The notes beneath the pieces were generated by a model. It was given only the letters and a program-made list of their open reading frames with translations. It searched no databases and was not told where the DNA came from. A DNA stretch of 64,000 nt from Rhynochetos jubatus (lineage: Eukaryota; Chordata; Aves; Eurypygiformes; Rhynochetidae), in contig CM050690.1 of assembly GCA_027574665.1 (NCBI GenBank), positions 71,839,433-71,903,432 of the forward strand, read 5' to 3'. Positions 36,597 to 48,234 of this stretch are shown in pieces; the first letter of the stretch is position 1; the number at the start of each line of letters is the position of its first letter. The translations under genes were made by a program, and so were the position numbers.

Positions 36597-37768
36597 ATCA
36601 TCATCATCATAGAATCATCACAGAATGGTTTGGGTTGGAAGGTACCTTGAAGGTCATCCAGTTCCAACCCCCCTGCCATGGGCAGGGACACCCTCCACTA
36701 GAGCAGGTTGCTCCAAGCCTCATCCAGCCTGGCCTTGAACACTTCCAGGGATGGGGCACCCACAGCTTCTCTGGGCAACCTGTGCCAGTGCTTCACCACC
36801 CTCTCCGGGAAGAATTTCTTCCTGATATCCAATCTAAATCTCCCCACTTTCAATTTAAACCCCTTACCCCTTGTCCTGTCACTACAAGCCCTTGTAAAAT
36901 GCGCCCCCTCCCCAACTTCCTTCCTGGCCCCCTTCAGGCACTGGAAGGTGCTGTAAGGTTTCCCTGGAGCCTTCTCTTCTCCAGGCTGAACAAGCCCAAT
37001 TCTCTCAGCCTTTCTTCATAGCAGAGGTGCTCCAGCCCTTGGAGCATCTCCGTGGCCTCCTCTGGACTCACTCCAACTGGCCAATATCCTTCTTAAGCTG
37101 AGGGCTCCACAGCTGGACACAGTACTCCAAGTGGGGTTTCACGAGAGCAGAGAGTAGGGGGGGAGAATCCCCTCCCTCGACCTGCTGGCCACGCTGCTCT
37201 GGATACAGCCCAGGATACGGTTGGCTTTCTGGGCTGCCAGCACACACGGCCGGCTCATGTCCTGCTGTTCATCATCCACTACCCCCAAGTCCTTCTCCTC
37301 AGGGCTGCTCTTGATCCATTCTCCTGTCCTTGTGCTTGGGATTGCCCCGACCCAGGTGCAGGACCTTGCACTTGGCCTTGTTGAACTCCACGAGCTTGGC
37401 ATAGGCCCAGCTCTCCAGCCTGTCCAGGTCCCCCTGGATGGCATCCCTTCCCTCCAGCGTGTCGACCGCACCACACAGCTTGGTGTCATCAGCAAACTTG
37501 CTGAGGGGGCACTCGTTGCCATTGTCCATGTCACTGACAAAGATGTTGAACAGTCCCGGTCCCAACACCGACCCCTGTGGAACGCTGCTCGTTACTGGTC
37601 TTCACTCAGACACTGAGCCATTGACCACCACTCTGAGTGTGACCAGCCAGCCAGTTCTTTATCCACTGAGCTGTCCATCTGTCAAATCCATGTCTCTCCA
37701 GTTTAGAGACAAGGATGTCATGTGGGACGGTATCGTAATAGCAGAACATCAAGTGCCAGGGTTCCATT
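36597..37768 (-). mobile_element. CR1 LINE, 5'-truncated
   Basis: Minus-strand CR1 of about 1.17 kb with its 3' end at the ATC-rich run near 36597. The minus strand encodes [20 protein letters not shown] and [20 protein letters not shown], with frameshifts later. It covers the same part of ORF2 as the copy at 32636-33775 and is of the same subfamily but in opposite orientation. Confidence 0.93.
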
Positions 37769-39636
37769 TTCAGATTTTCCCCAACTTTCTGTTTAATAGT
37801 GAATATAGGCATAGAATAAAAAATAAACTTCAACTTGCAGGACTCCCCAGAGAGGCTGCTTACTGCTGTGTTCTAATAACAAACCTGGTAACAATGATTT
37901 TATCAGCTGTGTGTAGATGATTAACAAATGTACTGATAGCGTGGTAAATGCACTGCAGAATGCATCTCTTTAAGAAAATAGCTACACACCTTCCTCTTTA
38001 AATTCTTAGGAAGTGTTAAATATAAAATGCAGTGCATCTGTAGATTGCAGGTGAATAGTCAGGTCTGAACTCCTGGCAAGATAAAGAAACATCCTCCACT
38101 TATCGCAGTGGCGGCTGTGTACTTGGAATACTTCATTAAATCGATCCTTGGTTGAATAGCTACATGCTTGGAGTCAAGAATGTAGTCACCTTCTTAACGT
38201 GTGCTTATCTCTGTAACATTCTGTACTGCTTATAAATGTGATCCTCGGTGCCGAGATGTGTCTGTGTGGAAGACATTACAAAACCTTCCTGTTTTTGAAA
38301 GTAACCTTCACTGAAGGGACAGAGAAGCTGAGGCTGCTGCAGAATCTTTTGGCATGGCCATTGTTTTTCAGAGCAGGTATCAAAGGTGTTGGCTCAGTGT
38401 TGGCATTAAGTGCTGGATGAGTCTTTTTTGAATCGTGTAAATGCAAGTGACATGGTTTAACACCATTTGTAACTTGAGGCCTTTCCTTGCTTCCATTTGT
38501 GTAGCTTCTCTAGCTGTTCATTAAATCACTGGCATATAGAGGAAAAGTTCAGGTGTTTCTGGAGCTGGAAATGACAGAAAAATATTAGAGAATGTAGGCG
38601 ACTTTATACCTAGATTAGTCTAATAGATGGATTTTCCTGTCAGAAGCTTACAGAAGATTATAGTAGCTGGTGTACTGAAGGTAAAATAGGATCAGAATCA
38701 AAAGAGGGGATGACCAGGTTTTCATACATCAAGAGCGTGTTGGCAGGTGTCATGGTTGGGAGGTATTGCACCTGAAAGCATATTTTGAGAAAAATCAGCT
38801 GAGAAAAGCTTTACGTAGTACCAGACTTACGGCTATTCATCTCAATTACTGGCCTCCAGGTATCTTAGACACTATTAACAACCCTAAAGCATTGGACATT
38901 AGGTTGTGTTCTGCAACCATGCTAGTTTTTAAAGAGCGGCAAAAAATCACCCCAAAACCAAGTGAAGATTTTGCTGAAGCTTAAAGGCACAGAAGTTTTG
39001 GGCAAGTAAGATGTTTTGTCCTGACTCAGCAGGAATAAATTTTTCTTGCACTTTCTCTCTGTAGCAAGCGTGAACTGGAATATCAGTTTTTACCAGAGCT
39101 TTATCTTGGCCCATTCCGCCCACGCTGGCAAGTTGTCATTGGGTATAAAACTTCATGCCTGCTGAAGAGTTTCTCTTTGCCGGGGGATTTGATGGCCAAA
39201 GAGGTTGTGTGCTGACAGCCACAAAAAGCTGATGCATAGATCTCCGTTCTGTTACTGCGTTGTATTCCTGGGAATTAATGGATGCTTCTGCAACACAAGA
39301 AAGCAGACACAAATCCTACATGTCCTGGCCAATCCTATATGTTGAGGGTATTTGGGTGGCACGTTTCCCCCTCAGGTCACTGTCCACTGTTATATTTTTC
39401 ATTACATAGTGGTGGTTTGTTGCTTCTTTCTTTGTTTTTCACCTGCATATAATACACGAGTTTGACCTAGATATCCCAATCTCTACTATTAGCTGGTTTA
39501 TATAGAATATATATAGTCTTCCACAAAACTGATTCTCCTTCTTCTCAGACCATAGTACACTGAAGGCAACCATACATGAGCTCTGAGTATTTTATTGTAG
39601 ACGCCACATTTATTCTGAAACTGTTTTTCCTTCTAG

Positions 39637-39757
39637 GCTGTTGGCTGTGATTATGAGATAAATTCCAATGCAACTGAAGATCAGTGTGGCGTTTGCCTGG
39701 GAGACGGCTCTGCTTGTCGTACAGTGAAGATGATGTTTAATCAAAGTGAAGGATTTG
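39637..39757 (+). CDS. ADAMTS12: ADAMTS12 exon: cysteine-rich end and spacer start
   Basis: This 121-bp exon follows ccttctag and ends before GTAAAA (phase 0 in, phase 1 out). It encodes 464-503 plus one base of Gly504. [20 protein letters not shown] and LGDGSAC complete the cysteine-rich domain (family motif GCDxxxxSxAxxDxCGVCxGD). [13 protein letters not shown] leads into the spacer. Sequons are N474-A-T and N498-Q-S. Confidence 0.93.
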
Positions 39758-42700
39758 GTAAAATGGGTTCTTTTTTTAAACTCTTCAGTTGCTGAAGTCA
39801 TTTCTGTACACAAAAAAGATTAAGCACTTCTCATTGCAAACTGAGTGATCAATCTGCGTAGGAAATTGTAAATGGATGTTTCACAGTGAATCATTCTTCT
39901 GCCAGATAAGATCTGTGGTCTGTGCTAAGTTCATCTTGTTTAATAAAATTATGTCAGAGACTAGCAGCCCCTACGCAAGTTACACAGATAATAATAAAAC
40001 CCGAAATATGAAGTGCATTTTTAAAATTAATGTAATTTATCACCTTGGAAAGTCTGGACCAAACCTCTGGACTGTGTAAAGCACTAGGAAAATGCTGGAG
40101 TGAGTGGTTTGGAGATTCATTACTATGCGTCATAAATCTGATATCACTGGCTGTGGTCACCGTGTGCCACCTCTTCCCCATGCAGAACTTCTGATTGCTC
40201 TAAAATTTTCTGTGGGATGCCTCCAGCTTGAAAGGCGAGAACAGTAACTCTTTGCAGGGTTAAGGTGGTCTGAATCAGCACTCGGAGGATTGAGCCTTTC
40301 TTCGCTGATGGCAGTGAGACATTGAGGGTTTAAGTTGCCTTGTGTGGGATGAATGAGAACTAGAGGCTCTGGAAGAGGGAATGGGAGACTTAAACTGAGT
40401 GAGAGCCATGAAGTGAGCTGGAGGTGGAAGAGACAGCCAGGAAGAGCAACTTGGACTGGGAAACCAGGACAGGAGGGGAGGGATGAGAAGATGAGGCACT
40501 GGAGAGTGTGCTTAGAGCAAGGTGTGTGGCTGAAGAAAGAGGCTGGTGCAGAGATGAGAAGTCTCAAAGGCAATAATTGGTACCATGTTAGCGAGAAGGG
40601 AGAAACTGTGGTGAGGGTACAGCTTTGGATGGCTTTCAGAGTTGTGGGTGTTTTTTTCATACAATTATTCTGATTTGCATAAATGTGATTTGTGCTACTA
40701 ATTTAGAAATAGTTTGATAAGATTTTCCAAAGTTGGAGAAGGGAAAGAATTTCTAGCATTTCAGGTTTTTTTCTGTACTGTGTGCTTGGATTTGCTTTCC
40801 TCCACCCCATGTCCCACAGGTGAACGGTGAAGGTGCCTGAAACCATGTAGCAGTGCAGGTTGTGTATGTGTGTGAGACTTAGAAAGGAAAATGTAGAGCT
40901 CCTTCTCCTCCAATACTGCAGTAATCTTCCAGCATCTGATCTTTCCCTTCTACTACTCTAAAATTCACGCTGCCTTTGGCTGTGTGGGGGGTTTCCAAGG
41001 CTGCAGCTGATGTCAAGTTTACTTTCAAATAACAGTTTTACTAAAAAGGTCCAGTACTGTAACACATGGGAGAATAAGTGCCTCTTATTTTATTTAAATC
41101 TATTTTATGTTTTATCTTCACTTAGTTTTTCCTTGCCCCAAGATTCAGTAAGCCTCACTGACAGATACTGCCGATGGATACTGAGTGTTAAGTGAAATTA
41201 TTTCATCACTTTCTTTAGATTCAGTAAAAAATGGTTTTATTCTGCAGATTCTCTCTATAGAACATTGGCTCCATTGCAGACAAAAAGGCAGAAGTTGGAG
41301 AACTCTTCGGCTTTTAAGACAACACTGAGTCTTGCTGATGTTCACAGTGTTAAACTGAGAACGGGGAAATGGTTTTGTTCATAATATCTGGTTTCTTTTT
41401 GTCTCTGATGGGTGCTGTGTGTTCTGTCTTGCAGGACAGATTTATGGCAGAGTGGCTACTGAACAGTTTATGTAAACTTAAAGACTTCAGGCTCATAAAT
41501 TCAGTATAGGTAGGAAAACTGGACCAAAGCATTCTGCCAGTCACTGTCAAGGAAGATTTTTAAGAGTTTCTTCTATGTTTAATGGCACAGAGAAATTAAA
41601 AATCAAAGCTGCTATTTCTTGATTTAAGGCTTTATTCAGAACCTAAGTCTAGCAGGCCCTTTCTTGGGTCTGGGGCTGCAGCAGTGTGTATTCTGTCTGC
41701 AGGTTGACTAAGTTGACAGGTCAGGCTAATGAAATGCTGGGAAAGAGTTTGAATGATTCAACCTTTCGCTGCAGGGCAAGGTGATCAGTTTTACCTGAAG
41801 TCTTACTTCCTCATGTTCAGAAAGAAAAATGTAAAAAACTGTATTAGTCATCAGATTTTCTTTAAAATTCTTTGTCTTTCCTGTGGATGCAAAATGGAAG
41901 TAGCAGTCCAGGGGCTCCCAACACAGCCACAGGAATGGCAGCATTACCTGTGTAAAGGATTGTATTAGAGTTTCATGATGGAAAACAATCAGAGGCCTGA
42001 TGTGCACAAATGGCCTCAGCTACTGACACTAATATTAGCAAATACCTGGTTCTGCACCATGTTTACAGGATGTTGGCTTGAAAATCATTTAAATTGCTTC
42101 AGCTGAACTCTTAGAGCAGAAGGATTGCAACATGAGCAGGGCACTGAAAGGTGAGGTCTAGGCCGGGGCACAGAAGTCACAAGCTCTCCTGTTGTTTAAG
42201 GTAGAAGCCTGCTTTTATTTTGAGGTAGAGTATTTAAAAGTGGAAATCCCTGTTCTTATTCATGTGATTACTGTGTACAGCAGAACATGTGCAAGGTGTG
42301 CAGACTCTTCTGGAAGGAGAATGAACTGTGCTGCTTGATGAGGAGAAGCACTGGGGTAGGAGAAAGACTGAGGCACAAGGGACAGGGGTTTAGGACTCCG
42401 GCAAGTGCAGGGAGTGTGGAATAAATGGATAACAAAAAGAGGGAATGAGACTGTGAGGATCAAAGGGATCTGCCTGGGAAGAAAGAGTGGCTAGGAAACA
42501 AGAGGTGGTCAGAAGGATGGGTAATTGTCCTGTCTTCGCCCTCTTGTGTGTGTAGGAGGAAATGGATTTTCCAACTTTCAGTAGCAAGGGGACAATGCAT
42601 TTAAACTTATGAAAATTAGGAAATGGGGGATCCTATGTTAGAGGTGAGGTGTCTTACTGTCGTGGTTTAACCTCGATTAGCAATAAAAATGCCACATAGC

Positions 42701-45700
42701 CTCTCACACACCTCCGCCCCATCCAATGGAGGAGGAGAAGTGGAGGAAAAGACAAGGAAGCTCGTAAAATCAAGATAAGAACTATTTCCTAATTGAATAT
42801 AAATAAATATTCTATGTATAAATTAATATATAACAAAACTACTAATAATAAGTAATTAAAGTAACAGAAAGTAAAACATATGATACAGTAGTTCACTACC
42901 TGCCAACCAATGCACAGCCAGGTCCTGAGTAGTGAGAGTCAGAGCCAGACAGCTGGAGCCCAGGAGCAATGACAGCAGAGTCCGAGTGAGCCCCACGAGT
43001 GACAGCACGGCTGGGGAAGCCAACCGATCCACCACCTCACTAACAAACAAGCGAGCAAAAGAATTAGCAAAGGTGTTAGGGAGTAAAAGAGTTCACACAA
43101 GAGCTAGCGAAGGAGTTATGGTCCCCCAGCCCACTCCTTGCCTAGGTACCGAGCATGGTGTGCTATGGTATGAAATACTCCCTTGGTCAGTTTGGTTTTG
43201 CTGTCTGAGCTGTGTGTCCTCCACGCTGCCTGTAGCGAGAGTTGGGAACACAGCATCAGAAGCCAAGAAGACCTTGAATTTGGCGCCAGCACTCCCCAAC
43301 ACCAGCTAAAAAAACACCTTATCAGTGCTTTTTTCAGGGTAGACCCAGGAACAGAGCCTCATACCAGCCACTGTGCAGAAAGTTAACTCTTTCCTGGCTA
43401 AACCCAGCACACTTAGCCAGTCAGAAGGCAAGATTAGTTCCCTGTCCCTCCTGTGAAAAGCTGAATTTTAGCAAGGTGATGAGCAAACAAGCAGACTGTG
43501 GCTGTACTCACCCTAACCTGCAGGTTTATCCTGGTCCGGTTACTTCCTGACCAACTTTACTGGGACTGAATTGGCACGTGCCACAGTCTACCCGTGTTTC
43601 CTTTTCACGCAGCAGAGTGCAGAGACCTGGCACGTGCCTGAACCTAGCCCTGAGATGGGGTCTGGATGTAGCCATGACACAAATACTGATCTGAGAGACT
43701 GGAAGGTCCCCTGGATCCTCACTTGGGAGACTTGCCTCTGGACTATAATTTTGTTCCCATTACCATCAAACACTGCAGTGCTCACTGTATTCCATGGAAA
43801 GGCTGCATGCAACCATACGTTGATCTGCAAAGCCAGTGTGCCTCTGGAAGCCTGTGCTGTTTTCCCTGTCATACTCCTGTGGTAGTGCCTAGAGCCTGGC
43901 TTAGATAAAATCGTGCTTCAGGAACATGTATTTTTAATAGTGAGAAGCTCACAGATACAACAAACTGGAGAGCAAGATGGGAGCTGTTGTGTAAGAAGAA
44001 ATAGCCGGATCTGATTACCATCGGATCTGCAATACTGCGCTAACCACCTGGGTGAGATTACTCCTCTCTCACAGCAATGCGAAGAGAGCAACAGGCTCTT
44101 GAGCCCTGGTAGATCTGTGCCTACAACAAGGGTTGCATGAATTTATTCATGCTGTACTCTCATCTGTGTTAGGGGCATATATATTTAATTTCAATTAAAT
44201 ATGAAAAGATTAATAGCATCGGAGGGTTGCCATTTCACTGGTGCGTGCTAGCACCTGCAGTATGGGTGTTCCAGGATTTAATAAGCACGACATGTAGGTT
44301 AGCTGACATTTTGACTGTTATTGAAGCTCAGATCTCTAGATCCTTATCAAATGAAATCATATAACCAGGAACAATTAGATAAACACCATCCACGTCATTT
44401 TTAAACAAAAATTTATTATGTTGAATGACGAACTCAAAAGCTTGCTCCTGATTAGCTTTGCTTTCAAAGGCAGATAATATTCATTTGGCATTCATGTGAG
44501 GTTCTGGGAAATCAGGAAGTAATTTATCTAGTCAGAAAAGGGAGGGCTAGGGAGAAGGGAGTGTGACAGATTGACCAAATGGTAACATCTATCACTAGAC
44601 AGTTGCAACACATTTAAAATTGGGTTTATGAGCAGCAGCAGGCGATTCAGACAAAAATAATTATGCAAAATCTTGAGAGGGTACAAATTTTTATGTTACA
44701 GCAGAAAGAAAATTTTGTTTTATTGTTTTTTACTTTGTGTTTTGAACAAATGTTATTCTAATTGCATCCAAAAAAAGCCACTGGAAACAGACACCAGTGC
44801 TGCAAAGCCAAGCTGTCAGAACGTGACACAATTAAGATTTTCTATGCTGTGTTAATTTGGCCCACTTGTGAATATGCCTTCTAATCAAGTCTTTAGTTAC
44901 ATGATCACACACTGTGTTTATAACACATCTCCTCTGCATTGAATGAGCAGAACATTTGGGAGAATCATTAGACCTTGGTTACTTACAGTAGACCTAGACC
45001 GCTGTCTCCCGTCACAAAAGTTATTCAGTAATCCTCCAGATTTTGTTACTCCTTTCTCTTATGAAGAATGAAAAGTTTGGATTTCCATGGTCAGTCTAGG
45101 AAACTTGCAAAAGGTCATACCCAGAAAACTCCCTCTTGAACATTAATCACTGGAAAAATATGTATAATTATATTATTCATATAATTAGGAAGAGCATGAA
45201 ATTGATGTGTTCTTTTTTGTACCATAAGAAACATATGACATTAGAAGCAATATTTATCAAAAAGACCTGAAAAGACAATTGAGATACTAAAGACTTTGGG
45301 GCACTTTGTGACACTGCAGGTTGTTGTGCAGCAAAGAAATACTTCTGGTAGGTGGAGAGCACTGATACAGAAGATCGCTTACTATGCCCAGTGTGGTGTA
45401 TCTCACTCATGTGAATGAGTAATCAAAGGTGATAAGCTTATTTCACAAGAAAGGTGAATGGGATGTGAGTCTCAGAGTTTAAGTCATGATCTCAGCAGTG
45501 TGTGATGAGAACTGAGGAACCACATATGTTCCAGTCTTGAAGTAAACCAGGACAAACTGCAGCTCACACTCCCAGGGCACCTGCTTGTAGAGCTGTCATC
45601 CATCCAATTTCTGAAGCCCAGTCAGGAGCAATAGCAAGAAAGCTATTGGCGTTTGTGTTCAGATTTCTGTATGAACTTCCTTTTTTTACAGTTCAGTAAC

Positions 45701-46459
45701 AATCGCAATAGCAGTTCCCTGTAAAGTGAGAAGCACTGAGCCTGATGTCATATATTGCCTGTGGTGCAAATAAAAATCTGTAATAGATGCTCTGGGTTCA
45801 TTCTTAACACACATACTAAAAATCTGTTCTTACGGATAACTTTATAATTGAAGAGCTGTTGAACCTCCTCAAGAACATCAGTAGTTTATAAAAATGTGTT
45901 CAACTGATCATAGTAATTTGAGGCATTTGAATAATGTTCAGTTTTTTATAGCAAGCCCATTTATGGGAAACATTCAAGGAGAAGTTAAATGGCCTAACAG
46001 AAGGTAAATGGAATGATGTATATACCTGTACGTTGGTGACAGATGAAAACACTCCTTGCAGATTGAAAAGACCTTTCCCACAACAGACTGCTCACTTGCT
46101 GGGACTCCTGCATTTCTCCAGATTACTCACACTGTAGTACACCAGTGCCCCTGGGTATGATTATGGAGATGTTGATGCTCCTCTGTGGAGTAGATTGCCC
46201 CTGGTGCAGCTCAGAAGAGAACTCACCACCCTTTTAAATGCCACTGTCATTGCTTAAGCACATTGCGTATTCATAGTCCCCAACCCATACTGGAAAACCT
46301 GGCTTGGAATTTCATGCTATTAACTAACTGAAATACAAGCTCTGTGATAGTACATTTGTATATATTTGCAAGCAAAGCTGACTTTTAATAATCTTATATG
46401 TAAGTAAAAGGCAATGACATTTTTGTTTTTCCCCTCCATGAACCTTTCTTGTCTCTTAG
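39758..46459 (+). other. ADAMTS12: Large intron with one LTR element
   Basis: The 6.7-kb intron has an LTR (42658-43411). Purine-rich stretches occur at about 40340-40620 and 42290-42560; they give long Ser/Pro/Leu-rich chance frames on the minus strand. Nothing else is recognised. Confidence 0.8.
42658..43411 (-). mobile_element. Avian ERV solo LTR
   Basis: The element reads TGTCGTGGTTTAACC at the left and aactctttcctggctaaacc...cagcaca at the right, that is TG...CA. The middle is AT-rich (for example 42785-42880). gcatggtgtgctatggtatg and ctgagctgtgtgtcctccac match the order of the 27622-28165 element. The flanks are CTTAC (42653-42657) and CTTAG (43412-43416), a near-perfect 5-bp target duplication. 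No retroviral genes are present, consistent with a solo LTR left by recombination. Confidence 0.78.
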
Positions 46460-46704
46460 GATATGTTGATATTGGGCTAATTCCAAAAGGTGCAAGGGGA
46501 ATCAAAGTCATGGAAGTTGCAGAAGCAGGAAATTTCCTTGCTGTGCGAAGCAAAGACCCAGAAAAATATTACCTAAATGGAGGCTTTATCATCCAGTGGA
46601 ATGGTGAATACAAAGTGGCGGGCACAGTATTTCAGTATGACAGAACAGGAGATCTAGAAAATCTGACTGCTCCAGGACCCACCAATGAATCGATATGGAT
46701 TCAG
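46460..46704 (+). CDS. ADAMTS12: ADAMTS12 exon: spacer domain
   Basis: This 245-bp exon, the longest here, follows gtctcttag and ends at CAG before GTAAAT (phase 1 in, phase 0 out). It completes Gly504 and encodes 505-585: [38 protein letters not shown], then [18 protein letters not shown] and TNESIWIQ. It has no cysteine, as expected of the spacer's beta-sandwich, which carries substrate and matrix exosites in this family. Sequons are N571-L-T and N579-E-S. Confidence 0.94.
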
Positions 46705-48092
46705 GTAAATAGGAGATCATGAGCAGAACCTGCTGGTGTGGATGGCACTGGAATGTGCTGGGGCTGTGGAAAAATATGTGTGCTTGTACATAAACCCCTC
46801 TATTAGCATGCTATTCTGCAAAAATCAGTTGAGCTGTTTTGGAGAGAAACAAACATTTTGCTTGAGAGGGTTACTCATACTGCCTGAAAATAGATGTCCA
46901 GTGTCACACTCTGACGATTATTAAAGGCTGGTGCAATCCAGTGCTGCCACTAGGATGGGGATCCTGACGCTTGTAGCTGGTCAGTCCTTTGCCCAAACTT
47001 GTCTCTTGTGCCAGCTTAGACCAACATGTGGCTGTGATGTGAACCAGGCCCAGATGAAAAGGGACTGTTTGTCACAAAAAGGGAGCTGATGGCAGGCTGT
47101 GAACAGTGAGAACTAGGGAAGGCTGACAGCAGTTACAGCTTACGCTGAGCAAGAAAATACAGCATTAGGTAGTTGGATGAATAGCTTATGGTAAGTGCAG
47201 TGGATCCCTTTCACATCCCCTGAGCTTGCTCCCTTCTGTTTCTTCTGTGTCACTTTATAGATTCTAACTTACACGTAACCAGCTTCTGTTAATTCTGTAA
47301 AAATAGTTTTAAATTGTCACTTTGTCCTTTGAATCTATCTTTCCTGTCTTGTTTGCCTGTATATCTACCATACAATTGAAAGAAGTGTTAGACATGTGAT
47401 GGGAGCCACTTTCACACCTCGAATGTCTGGCGAGAAGCACATCTAATGGGTGGTCAGTCTTCAGTGTCAGTAGCATGGTCAAGGAAACAATTAGGAGGAA
47501 GAGCAGAAGTTCATTGCTGAAGTATTTTATTCCTTGATGATTCTTTTATTTTCTTCCTCTCATCAGCCAAACAATAAATTTCTTGAGTGGCTCTTCTCAA
47601 TTGGAATTTTTCTTCTTGATCCAGAAACACTGAAAAATAATATTAAAGCAGTGTCTGAATAAAGTCTGTAATTTTCTGATCTACTGGTTGTTTTGTAACA
47701 GCTATTTCAGAATGGCAGGGAAATTATAAATTATAGTGGCGATAGGCAATAGCTCTTAATCAGCAGCACATTTGGCAGTGCCTTGGACAGACTTGGCATT
47801 ATCGTTTCTTACAGTCAGTAGGATGCCATTTATGCTGACCCACTTACTCCCACCTACGCTTGCAAAAGTTCAGGGCAAACAACCGTGTCTTACAAACATA
47901 CACGTATGCCACGACTGGCGCACAAATGGAAGCTGTGCCCATCCGCTTTTTGGGTAGTAGGCTCCAAAATGGGTTTAAACACTGCAAAAAGTTTTAGACC
48001 TTGTTGATTCTTCTGTTTTCACACTTTGAAAGCTTTGAGACAGTAAATCATTACAATTGTAAGTAATTAAATAAACCACACTCTCTTTCCAG
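46705..48092 (+). other. ADAMTS12: Intron, nothing recognised
   Basis: The 1.39-kb intron has no recognisable repeat or additional exon. Confidence 0.75.
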
Positions 48093-48234
48093 CTACTTTT
48101 TCAAGAAACTAACCCTGGAATCACGTATGAATATACTGTACGTAAAGAAGAGAGTCATGAGAATGAGATTGGAGAGCCAGAGTATTTTTGGCAGTATGGA
48201 GACTGGACAGCCTGCAGTGTTACCTGTGGAAGAG
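48093..48234 (+). CDS. ADAMTS12: ADAMTS12 exon: spacer end and TSR2 start
   Basis: This 142-bp exon follows ctctttccag and ends before GTAATT (phase 0 in, phase 1 out). It encodes 586-632 plus one base of Gly633. [20 protein letters not shown] ends the spacer, an acidic linker follows (HENEIGEPE), and TSR2 begins with [23 protein letters not shown] fits the O-fucosylation consensus, with T629 as acceptor. The linker is the least conserved part of the exon compared with recalled mammalian sequence. Confidence 0.93.

Larger units (their letters stand above)
29196..39636 (+). other. ADAMTS12: Largest intron, with several CR1 copies
   Basis: The 10.4-kb intron holds a weak CR1-like relic (30063-30270), a minus CR1 (31296-32128), a plus CR1 (32636-33775) and a minus CR1 (36597-37768). 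The rest is AT-rich without recognisable content. Confidence 0.82.

Noticed and set aside
40157-40660. 167-codon minus-strand open frame, Ser/Pro/Leu-rich
   Set aside because: It lies opposite a purine-rich intron stretch, which produces long pyrimidine-biased frames with few stops. No domain, splice context or recognised family.
43571-43908. 104-codon frame just after the LTR
   Set aside because: No retroviral or cellular domain visible; it lies outside the LTR boundary and looks like chance.
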